Assembly: GCF_007785775.2 (NCBI RefSeq)
Contig: NZ_VNIK02000005.1
Span: 152,736 to 216,735 of the forward strand
From: Flagellimonas hadalis
GTDB lineage: Bacteria; Bacteroidota; Bacteroidia; Flavobacteriales; Flavobacteriaceae
Direction: 5' to 3'
DNA length: 64,000 bases
The notes beneath the pieces are model-generated. The model searched no databases, was not told the DNA's origin, and saw only the letters and a list, made by a program, of their open reading frames with translations. Shown here piece after piece: positions 21,601 through 26,188 of the stretch. Position 1 is the stretch's first letter, and each line of letters opens with the position of its first letter. The translations under genes and the position numbers were made by a program.

Positions 21601-23255
21601 TGACCGCATTTGGAGGTACCGCACCTTACCAATACAGCGTCGATGGTATTACCTTCTTCAATATGGATGGGGGAGACACCCATATGTTCCCTGTTGGGGT
21701 TGGCGTATACCAGTACTATGTTATTGATGCCAACGGTTGTGAGGCCCTTATTTCCAACCAAGTGAGCATAGACCCTGTTCCAGAACTTACATTGACCATT
21801 GACGATTCCGCGGCCATGATCAATTGTATGGGTGAAGCGTCGGCTACCATTATTGCACGTGCAACAGGTGGTCTGGGCAATTACAGCTATGAACTGTTCA
21901 GCGATGCCGCATTGTCCAATTTGGTCGCCGGACCACAGCCAAACGGTACCTTTAACGGGCTTGTCGCCGGAAATTACTATGTAAGGGTCACCAGCGAAGA
22001 TTGTGTTGAGGTATCACCGGTGATCAACATTATTGATCCGGCTCCGTTGCAGGTAGATCGTGCAGAATCTACCGATGTGACCTGTTCGGGCATGGAAGAT
22101 GGTACCATCACCGTGGAAGTTTCTGGAGGAACAGGCGAGATCTTGTATGCGATTTCACCCAACTTGAACCAGTTTGATGCCGAAAACACCTTTACCGATC
22201 TTGCGCCAGGCATTTACGATGTCATTGCCCAAGACGTAAACGGATGTTTCATCACCTTCCAATTTGAAATAGGGCAGCCTGAACCCATTCAGGCAGAAGC
22301 CATCAACATCATGCACGAAGTGTGCTATAACAGTGCCGATGGTTCTTTCGAGCTTCAGGTTTCAGGAGGTATTGCCCCTTATAAAACAGCCTTGAACTCC
22401 AATGCCGATGCTGATTTTGTACAAGATCAGTTCTTGTTCCAAAACCTAACGGCCGGAACCCATGCGGTATTCATCCGGGATGCCCAAGGTTGCGATACGT
22501 ATGTGATCGTGGAGATAGAGCCTGGTGTGAACCTAGCGGCCACGGTGACCCCGATGTATGAGTGTGTGGGCAATATCCCCAACAATTTCTTGGAGATTGT
22601 GTTCGAGGATCCATCCGTTTCAGCAGATGTCATGTATGCCCTGGACTCTACGGACCCCGCAGATATGCAATTGACTGCTGACTTTACCAACATGTTGCCC
22701 GGCGACCATTATGTCACCATTGCACATGCAAATGGATGTATGACCACCCATGATTTCACCATCGAGGGCTACGAACCGCTTACTTTGGTTTTGGAGAACA
22801 ATACCATCAACCAGATCACAGCGATAGCCGAAGGGGGTGTTGAGGAATATACGTTCTATTTCAACGATATCAACAATGGATCGGATAATACCTTCTATAT
22901 CAACAGAACAGGTATCTATACCGTAACTGTTGTCGATCAGAATGGTTGTGAGGCAATTGCTGAAATCTATATGGAGTTTATGGACATCGAGTTTCCCAAC
23001 TTCTTTACCCCAGATGGCGACGGCCTCAATGATAAGTGGATTCCCGACAATATTGAAGGGTTCCCAGAAGTACTAATTAAGATTTACGATCGTTATGGTA
23101 GGGTAGTGGAAGAGATGACCCGTGATACCCAAGGATGGGATGGCGATTATGATAGCAAGCCATTGCCCACAGGAGATTACTGGTATGTGGTTCGCCTTAA
23201 AGGAGGGGCAGACCAAAGGGAATTCGTGGGCCACTTTACATTATATCGACAATAA
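9606..23255 (+). CDS. sprB: giant SprB-like repeat adhesin with T9SS type B sorting domain
   Basis: This is a 4549-residue cell-surface protein, intact over 13.65 kb. It has a signal peptide (1-24, ending SGISQ), an N-terminal module (about 25-360) with GGWSLVVVYENP, similar to DUF3344-type domains, and a DUF11-like module (about 364-500; GQYLDYVLSFENVGNDD). A long array of SprB-type repeats runs from about residue 830 to 4440. Each unit of roughly 80-100 residues contains a pattern like VxCFGGSDGSI, then GGxxPYxYSID, then LxAGTYxVxVxDxxGC. The last 90 residues begin FPNFFTPDGDGLNDKW, the T9SS type B sorting domain. In F. johnsoniae SprB is the mobile adhesin propelled along the cell by the gliding motor. 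Two conserved cysteines per unit suggest disulphide-stabilised repeats. SprF-like proteins are encoded on both sides, as expected for its secretion. Confidence 0.88.
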   Translation: MVKLLLKWCFVTSVLLCSFSGISQVKNNFDVRYENRIKGDLTFIANNIVNRDTNGTDPEDPYNTTGSSSSYNDDLNMQYIDIDGDASTFSSSSATLSIPDPTCSRIRYAGLYWSAVYTSSARSDFNQVKFRVPGGSYLDLTADEILFDGYNDSDFGYYAPYACYKDVTSILAGLANPDGDYFVANVRASSGSSIQGGVSGGWSLVVVYENPTLPGKFITTFDGYAGIKSGETVDIPVSGFTTLPAPFPVRAKLGVATLEGDNRITGDQLAIRADSNASFTTLSNTANPATNFFNSNITIEGTIINTRNPNSVNTLGWDVDLFTIPNPNQAVIPNGETGATLRASSTQDKYDIFFTSMDVEIIEPKINLAKTVEDIAGNDITGQGVHLGQYLDYVLSFENVGNDDAINYTIRDVLPINVTLDESSIVMPTGATYTFDPATRTVIFSIPDNLVEEGDPLAVIRMRVRVAENCFDFIDACTDIIQNLAYSTYQGEINTAPITDDPSVYDFDGCGFGSPGATNFLLDDLSACNFSRTVQLCGENVLLDAGDNFDNYIWYRDVNGNGQIDVGVDTVITDADSDNDPSTMLVTEVGTYIVDKQVADPCKDFEETIVVELFGATQSNPITALINDTSNSIDGDILICPNDGSELPEIFLCGLNDTELIQVNIPDAQSIVWEQLDETSCGAAVDGCANTNATCTWNNVDTGNDFLASNAGQYRLVINYQNGCFSRFYFNIYKNPLNPQYTSRDIICDTEGNITVTNMPLNYEYQLVNQTTGTILVPYQSNPSFDIANNGAYRVEMRQQGVTDGCVFVLDNIGILERDFQVEVTTEDTDCNGLGEIAISILNVEPQYYYSISQGGVEVDDFGPSTDNNYTFENLNAGVYDVAISTDDGCVYTEQVTINDVTDLDVNALTTKNIDCTDGIITVTATGGFPNPDYSYAIWSYNGTDLYTDVADIPASAFQVTNEFYFTNGQEGVYEFVVIDGNNCPAFSNAATIEVAPAVAYTTSLTDETCFGSNNGSFSVQVTSSNGYSLSFTLTHPDTSTTTNTSGTFTGLSQGDYSLTITQTSGADSCDFEETFTINGPTEISAEVELYQPYTCLQLGAVRAFNVQGGTAPYQYSIDGVTFVPDSATLGEEIFSNLTDGTYTVTIRDDNGCTFVTDPVTIAPLDPPTDINFTSTDPNCPSFTSDVTLSVTGGTPNFVYEIIAPAGSVVNNGNNATFAGLAPDTYLFRVTDSTGCVYEETYTIAPVSEISVSGQLIRNITCIGEEDGEIRYIVSNFNTDYNYTVTGPDTFSGTAQTNGTIPFTGLAEGTYTITVTDNLTNCTDTASVTVAAPPAAITAPATVTQPTCLADGSVTIAASGGWGSYTYEITAGPVGYTLPAAQNNGLFSNLDIAGDYDYAVTDANGCEFTGSFTLIEAVAPELEIVPNDICYDDATGLTLTANVIAGGDGNYEYSLNGGPFVSSNVFTGLGPGSHTINVRDGNDCTDSASITIDPELSVVASAPNITACATDTDITISAAGGDGNYVYAVVADGVTPGAGDFSTTNPVTVTGAGNYDVYVRDNGGASGFCEAVYEITIVQDPALAITPNVTDVTCFGGSDGSITLTAMGGEAPYVYSIDNGATYQPLNTFVNLSAGTYDISIRDANNCVASSQVTIAQPDEIIAEATITQDYTCNQLGEITVGSITPTSGGSGDYQYSINGGAWTPSTTGGAVFTDLMDGTYSIRVRDANQIDCSITLPNVIIPPLPVEPTLSTTFVYNCDGTADLTVLPNDPGYTYSLDGSTPQSGNLFADVAPGLHTIEVNYGSDCTVQTTVNIEAGHVFDAAITTHTDISCFGAADGSITFEVENFDSGTGFTYQVNGGTVSAPQTTSPITISGLTAGDYEIVLVDLRDPACSVTLNQTLTQPDAIDVTASVTTELTCTNGGGVITATATGGTPAYQYQLEDTVGGVIVAYQSSGMFSGLPAGDYVVRARDINLCEDVTTTLTITPPADIDFETIPTACYSGNNDGSIVVNVTDGNGNYQFSLNGGAWMTPTPTSGTTYTFGNLAAGSYTINVRDGYGCTGVVETVTINPALTASAFLNSDLTCLDDAEITISASGGSGTYTYEWSNDGGATYNATGFTGNVFNTDTDGTYMFRVTDTTAPTACIATTNAIIVTPATPPVITGVTPTDILCFGEITGALDVVIDTSVGVPPYTINVFETITATDYGSQTTGLPAGSYEVTVTDSKGCESNPFPVVIAQPDAITYTTTNDPITCDDVSGVTNPGSITVSGVSGGTAEYTFILTANNGLAPQTYTTTSGARDHTFTVLEFGIYQVDVVDANGCTSYTTEIIASPPDDLDIDVSTATVDCTSGGTAIVSVSTAVGSGNYQFAILETYSAPYSSSYVGPDTPGGSTATFNNLTPGITYTFVVFDNVTNCYYFEEAAAPINTPSLMTATLDAVNNVSCTGMDDGNISFTFTGFDALATGVTYEIFNRQSNVSTGFSATESVNPPSSVSVTNVGVLPPGEYYLLLTEVGGPNNGCSVNGGEFTIRQSANPLDLDVASPQNDNCNPNAGIITATGRYGTAPYEYQYILASSGIVPTAASAGWTSSTSANVEGGDYIVYIMDAYGCITQKPITVAEDPSPDISVVIIDECVEEGQFQVLITLENPLVAMSPFQISLNGSAYQNFTFNGSNQYTISGLSSGTGQTVSVRDLNGCIDTETFAIYPPLEFNVIQTVALDCEPGTAAYGEFEIEVLSGSGNYEYEINGPDPYDETRTALVLDASNKFTWAGAGAAGSYVVMVYDIGTTTPNCFKTITVDVPDAPQPSFTSTFTDVTCNGADDGTISVSAVDNGIGPYSFEIIAASGGSASLPILPTSSTNTTANFTGLEGSAAGITYTIEVTAANGCTHIETQMITEPDAIVVPVVDVVDFACVAGNNMNNATVTVDTGSITGGSGNYVRYEFRDNVGGTVLQNGPNNVYIETDTNGRDIRVYVYDENGCSGYMDIIVAPFDEITDAVAAITNPLSCTPGMDGEITITVTSTAGDPSRFEYSIDNGTSWQSSNVFGGLDAGTYNFLVRHIDTGCTVATSETITDPNTFTIDVDVVSNVVCYGTASGEVTFELLDATYAGGFNWTIYNTNGTPVNTADDIFVTSGTSATTGPTAPIALPAGSYLVEISQDAFPGCSNVETFTIAGPSAAISADVLVTDITCDPGNDGVIEIFNVQGGWGGYAYYVSTTPNPDPNNIANYVSTRRFENLVAGTYEVWVIDQYGCALRLSDVPLADPLPIQAALQVNNENCTDLQGEIEVVGIPATDPVSGGQGSNYMYQLVRNGVDVGSPQTSTIFSNLGAGSYEVEILDQWGCDATVGPVVLNPAMSATAAVVKPIDCSPDPGGHITVTVTGGSTNLEYSVTFPISGTVVTNNDGIFTNLTEAGEYVFVITDLATTTPCTYTVTQELDAPVDPILLDATIQHVSCFGGSDGSISAVIDPATAVNPIYRYELIGLFGAPSRPLQDHPLFENLPAGQYEVRVVSDRGCEVTKPETVTEPAELTASASAPDFVCTANNVDETTITVTATGGTAPYFYSFDGNGFSSNATYAVEDNGTVQTINYMVRDANGCEYADSIVIQPINTFTVTVSQTTAISCVDAEEVLLTVADNGDPTNTYTFTLLPVGNPYGSAPTILSNTSASFLLTHPGTYTFRITDDATGCYVDTTPYVIAPYDTIDVVAVATAPAVCFDDAGTLEINVSGYVGAYNYEVFRADGTTTGVTGSGHTNTNPFEIPDPTSALVGGNYRVEVEATEAPYCTAISGSVTIESPSAELEVVPQQVASVTCTNDQGEILIAPTGGYAPYDIILTNNTTTQTYTMNDVPSYIFTGLSAGAYEVRVIDSQGCEIVDNSLTLMEPDPITATIDVAPIDLMCYGDNSGSVWVSSVSGGEGVYQYQLNIYEDDTPGASIEFTSGTQGSNTFNGLGAGTYSITVTDGWNCGVETPRVTINEPTEVMASLVQVSGMTCIDDAEILLTAFGGTAPYQYSVDGITFFNMDGGDTHMFPVGVGVYQYYVIDANGCEALISNQVSIDPVPELTLTIDDSAAMINCMGEASATIIARATGGLGNYSYELFSDAALSNLVAGPQPNGTFNGLVAGNYYVRVTSEDCVEVSPVINIIDPAPLQVDRAESTDVTCSGMEDGTITVEVSGGTGEILYAISPNLNQFDAENTFTDLAPGIYDVIAQDVNGCFITFQFEIGQPEPIQAEAINIMHEVCYNSADGSFELQVSGGIAPYKTALNSNADADFVQDQFLFQNLTAGTHAVFIRDAQGCDTYVIVEIEPGVNLAATVTPMYECVGNIPNNFLEIVFEDPSVSADVMYALDSTDPADMQLTADFTNMLPGDHYVTIAHANGCMTTHDFTIEGYEPLTLVLENNTINQITAIAEGGVEEYTFYFNDINNGSDNTFYINRTGIYTVTVVDQNGCEAIAEIYMEFMDIEFPNFFTPDGDGLNDKWIPDNIEGFPEVLIKIYDRYGRVVEEMTRDTQGWDGDYDSKPLPTGDYWYVVRLKGGADQREFVGHFTLYRQ

Positions 23256-23278
23256 CATTTATAACCCAAACAGACCTC

Positions 23279-24229
23279 ATGTTCAAAAAAGTATATTCAA
23301 CTGCATTTCTGCTCCTATTGGCACTTTGTGCCAAGGGACAGGAGTTGACCATACCACAGCTTTCGCAATATATAGCAGACAACCCCTTTATCATGTCCCC
23401 TACCTATGCAGGTATCGGGGACCATATCAAGGTTCGCTTGAACGGACTTACCCAATGGGTAGGTATCAAAGACGCTCCAGATACGCAGACCTTGGCCGCG
23501 GATGCCCGAATCGGCAACCGATCTGGATTGGGTATGCTGTTGTACAATGACAGCAATGGGGAGACCAAGCAAAGAGGGGCCAGGGTCTCCTTTGCGCACC
23601 ATCTTACCTTGGACCGTTATGATGATATTTTTCTTTCCTTCGGTATTTCCTACAACTTTAACCAGTTTAGGATAGATGTGGAAAATTTTAGGGAAAACAA
23701 CGGACAGCTTCCTACGGATGACAGGGCCACCACCAACCATAACTTTGACCTGGGCGTGCTGTACCGGTACAACAAGTTCTTTTTCAGCTTGAACGCCTCC
23801 AACATCCTGAATAAAAACCTCGAAAGTTTCAATCCCACGTTTGAGCCAAATACCCTTAGGAACTATTACGCTTACACAGGTTATAGCATTTCCAAGAACA
23901 AGAACAGCAAATTGGAAATTGAGCCTTCCGTTTTCTTTCAATGGTTTGAAAGTGATGGACGTTCGGTAACGGACCTCAATGCCAAGTTCCGTTTCCATGA
24001 TTTTGAGGATTACTACTATGTGGGCCTTACCTATCGTTTCCTGAACGATCAGTTGGGAGAACCCTTGTACATTGCCCCTATTGCCGGATTCAAGAAGAAC
24101 AATTTCTATTTTGGGTATTCCTATCAGATCATCACCAACGAAATCTTGGGATATAGTTCTGGAACGCACGTGCTTACCGTAGGGATGGATCTCTTCCAAG
24201 GGATAAGCAACTGTAGATGTATGTATTGA
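23279..24229 (+). CDS. sprF: type IX secretion system membrane protein PorP/SprF family
   Basis: This 316-residue protein has a signal peptide (about 1-21, ending CAKGQ) and the PorP/SprF hallmark LSQYIADNPFIMSPTYAGIGD right after it, followed by an outer-membrane beta-barrel of alternating strands, such as LGMLLYNDSNGETKQRG. It ends in GMDLFQGISNCRCMY. SprF of F. johnsoniae is needed to secrete SprB but not other T9SS substrates; PorP-like proteins are thought to anchor type B sorted substrates at the surface. The gene lies 23 bp behind the giant adhesin and closes the operon. It lacks the coiled-coil and SPOR-like extension of the paralogue at 7518-9596. Confidence 0.9.
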   Translation: MFKKVYSTAFLLLLALCAKGQELTIPQLSQYIADNPFIMSPTYAGIGDHIKVRLNGLTQWVGIKDAPDTQTLAADARIGNRSGLGMLLYNDSNGETKQRGARVSFAHHLTLDRYDDIFLSFGISYNFNQFRIDVENFRENNGQLPTDDRATTNHNFDLGVLYRYNKFFFSLNASNILNKNLESFNPTFEPNTLRNYYAYTGYSISKNKNSKLEIEPSVFFQWFESDGRSVTDLNAKFRFHDFEDYYYVGLTYRFLNDQLGEPLYIAPIAGFKKNNFYFGYSYQIITNEILGYSSGTHVLTVGMDLFQGISNCRCMY

Positions 24230-24272
24230 TTTAGCGGTTTTTGCCCTATTTTTACCCTTTTAATCCAATATC

Positions 24273-24632
24273 GTGGGTAAAATCAAACTAAGGAACATCA
24301 GGATACACTCCAACCATGGGTGTCTGAAGGAAGAAATGCTCATTGGTAGCGATTATAGGGTAGATCTTGAAATAAGCGCCAATCTCTCGCAGCCTTCCCT
24401 ATCGGACAAGCTGGTGGAAACTGTGGACTATGTCCATCTCAACAACATTGTGAAGGAAGAAATGGGCGTCCGTTCCAATCTTCTGGAACATGTCGCCAAA
24501 CGCATTATTGACCGCATTATCTCGGAAATAGACGAAGTGGACCATGTGATCGTGGAAGTTTCCAAAATAAATCCGCCCATTGGTGGCGATGTGGAAAGCG
24601 TGTCCGTTATCCTAGAGTTCGAAAGATCTTAG
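24273..24632 (+). CDS. folB: dihydroneopterin aldolase
   Basis: FolB cleaves 7,8-dihydroneopterin to 6-hydroxymethyl-dihydropterin and glycolaldehyde in folate synthesis. The 119-residue length is usual. The motif HSNHGCLKEEMLIG, the DYVHLNNIV stretch, LLEHVAKRIIDRI and the final VEVSKINPPIGGDVESVSV are typical of the family, including the glutamate and lysine of the pterin site. The gene starts with GTG at 24273; no ATG fits the conserved N-terminus. It lies between the spr operon and tRNA-Cys, on the same strand as both. Confidence 0.9.
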   Translation: MGKIKLRNIRIHSNHGCLKEEMLIGSDYRVDLEISANLSQPSLSDKLVETVDYVHLNNIVKEEMGVRSNLLEHVAKRIIDRIISEIDEVDHVIVEVSKINPPIGGDVESVSVILEFERS

Positions 24633-24638
24633 CAATAA

Positions 24639-24668
24639 TTTGAAAAAGCCAAAAAAATAGTACATTTG
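24639..24668 (+). promoter_or_regulatory. promoter of tRNA-Cys
   Basis: TTTG at 24639-24642 and TACATTTG at 24661-24668, separated by 18 bp, fit the Bacteroidota consensus TTTG-N19-TAnnTTTG almost exactly. The tRNA begins 11 bp downstream. This is one of the best promoter matches in the window. Confidence 0.8.
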
Positions 24669-24679
24669 CACACCTAAAT

Positions 24680-24750
24680 GGCATCGTGGCCGAGTGGCTA
24701 GGCACAGCTCTGCAAAAGCTTGTACAGCGGTTCGAATCCGCTCGATGCCT
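24680..24750 (+). tRNA. tRNA-Cys (anticodon GCA)
   Basis: The acceptor stem is GGCATCG/CGATGCC, the anticodon loop is CTGCAAA with GCA at 24712-24714, and the T arm contains GCGGTTCGAATCCGC. The discriminator base is T at 24750, a known identity element of tRNA-Cys. The 3' CCA is not encoded. The first base pair of the anticodon stem is a C/T mismatch. Confidence 0.93.
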
Positions 24751-24753
24751 CTG

Positions 24754-24782
24754 AAAAACCCAGCACTTTGTGTTGGGTTTTT
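24754..24782. terminator. hairpin terminator behind tRNA-Cys, shared with the LysE gene
   Basis: The stem AAAAACCCAGCAC/GTGTTGGGTTTTT (with one G-T pair) encloses a TTT loop. It ends the tRNA transcript on the plus strand, and its symmetric A and T runs allow it to stop the convergent gene at 24792-25448 as well. Confidence 0.85.
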
Positions 24783-24791
24783 ATTTTTCAG

Positions 24792-25448
24792 CTAGCTTAT
24801 CCTTTCTATTTCCTCTTTGAGATTAAACCGTTCTTTGGGAAGGAATCCCTTGGTGATGAGTACGATACCACAAATAATAAGTACAATACCCAGCCCTTTG
24901 GTGATGAGTACGATACGCTCTATGGTCAGATAACGCTTCAGTTGTTTGGCCAATATGATCTTCATCAAATCAGTACCAAAATAGACCAAAATGACCGTGC
25001 TGAAGAACACCAACATCCTTTCGGGATCATTTTCCAAACTCGGCCCAACCACTATGATCAAACCCAACCAAAATGCCAGAACGCCAATGTTGATGAAGTT
25101 CAATAAAAATCCTTTGATAAAAAGGGCAACATAACCTCCTTTGGATGGCCTTGCGGTAGTCTTCTTCTTTGCTTTTTTGGCAAACAGATAAATACCATAG
25201 ACCAAAAGGATCATCCCTCCAAAAACGAAGAGCCCGGGCTCATTGCTCAGGTTTTCCAACAACTGGAAACTACTGAAATAGGCAATGACCAAAAAAACAA
25301 TGTCCGCCACAACGACCCCGACATCAAAGCACACACCTGCCCTGAACCCCTTGGTGGCACTGGTTTCCAAAAGCACAAAAAAGACAGGCCCAATCATGAA
25401 GCTCAATAAAAGTCCCAAAGGAATTGCCGCCTGTATATCTTCAATCAT
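24792..25448 (-). CDS. LysE/RhtB family amino-acid exporter
   Basis: This 218-residue integral membrane protein has six predicted helices and the N-terminal LysE/RhtB pattern IPLGLLLSFMIGPVFFVLLETSATKGFRAG. A basic loop (FAKKAKKKTTARPSKGG) lies between helices 3 and 4, as is usual for the family, and the protein ends in a charged tail. Members export lysine, threonine, homoserine or related compounds; the substrate here cannot be told. In the last helices the peptide IVLITKG occurs twice, 16 residues apart, encoded by an identical 19-bp DNA repeat (24850-24868 and 24898-24916). It lies 6 bp behind the DUF2807 gene and probably shares its transcript. Confidence 0.85.
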   Translation of the reverse strand: MIEDIQAAIPLGLLLSFMIGPVFFVLLETSATKGFRAGVCFDVGVVVADIVFLVIAYFSSFQLLENLSNEPGLFVFGGMILLVYGIYLFAKKAKKKTTARPSKGGYVALFIKGFLLNFINIGVLAFWLGLIIVVGPSLENDPERMLVFFSTVILVYFGTDLMKIILAKQLKRYLTIERIVLITKGLGIVLIICGIVLITKGFLPKERFNLKEEIERIS

Positions 25449-25454
25449 AAAATG

Positions 25455-26135
25455 CTATTCCACTCTTTTTATCTTTCCACCGAACACGGTGCTCTCATCC
25501 ATTTTTTTCGGGTCACCATAGACCAATACCTCACCCCCTGCCTTTACATTGGCCTTTACATAATCCGTTGCATACACTTCTGCATTTCCTCCAGCATTGA
25601 CCGTGATCGTGGTGAACTTGGTCTTGAACGTTTTGCCTATATAGGAACCTCCGGTATTGATGATGATGTCTTGGTTATTGGAAAACCCCGCAGCAAATAC
25701 TTCCCCTCCTGATACGGCCTTGATCAATAGCTGATCCACCTGACAGTTGATTTCCAGTTTGCCACCTTCCTGTGCCTTGAGTTCCAATATGTCCTGTACG
25801 TAGGTTTCATCGGATGATATGCGGGCATCCTCGTTCACATCGATCACCTTAAGGTCTTCCGTATGGTAAACATCCACATAGGTCCTATAGCCACTGAAAA
25901 TTTTGTCTATTTCCATCCGTATCTTCAAGACTCCATCGTTGTTCACAATGGCCACCTTGTCCGTATTGGCGCCAGTGATGACGGCTTTGTTTTCCTTTCC
26001 CTTGATCAAACTGATGGAGAGACCATCAAAAGCCTTGATCTCGGTAAACTTTTGAAGATTTTTGGTAATGTCCCCTTTTTGGGCGCTCAGTACTTGGAGC
26101 GAAAGGGACAGTAATAAAATCAATATAGGTTTCAT
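25455..26135 (-). CDS. secreted DUF2807 (head GIN domain) protein
   Basis: From ATG 26135 the 226-residue product has a signal peptide (about 1-18, ending QVLSAQ). A right-handed beta-solenoid follows in the DUF2807 style, recognisable from FDGLSISLIKGKENKAVITG, the repeated short strands EGGKLEINCQVDQLLIKAVSGGE, and NAGGNAEVYATDYVKANVKAGGE. DUF2807 proteins are common in Bacteroidota and are probably periplasmic or on the outer membrane; their role is unknown. The frame extends upstream to 26168, but the extra residues would spoil the signal peptide. The neighbour downstream is the LysE exporter. Confidence 0.85.
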   Translation of the reverse strand: MKPILILLLSLSLQVLSAQKGDITKNLQKFTEIKAFDGLSISLIKGKENKAVITGANTDKVAIVNNDGVLKIRMEIDKIFSGYRTYVDVYHTEDLKVIDVNEDARISSDETYVQDILELKAQEGGKLEINCQVDQLLIKAVSGGEVFAAGFSNNQDIIINTGGSYIGKTFKTKFTTITVNAGGNAEVYATDYVKANVKAGGEVLVYGDPKKMDESTVFGGKIKRVE

Positions 26136-26188
26136 GTTATAAAAATTTGGTTCCCAAAAGAATAACAAATTTTATTCCAAAAAAAGCA

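Noticed and set aside
9606..23255. Tandem repeats over 11 kb that might be taken for a CRISPR array or a satellite
   Set aside because: The repeats are protein-level units of about 80-100 codons in one open frame, diverged at the DNA level, without uniform spacers. They are SprB-type domains. No CRISPR array is seen in the window.
23315..24199. 294-codon open frame on the minus strand
   Set aside because: It is antisense to the PorP/SprF gene and has no signal of its own.
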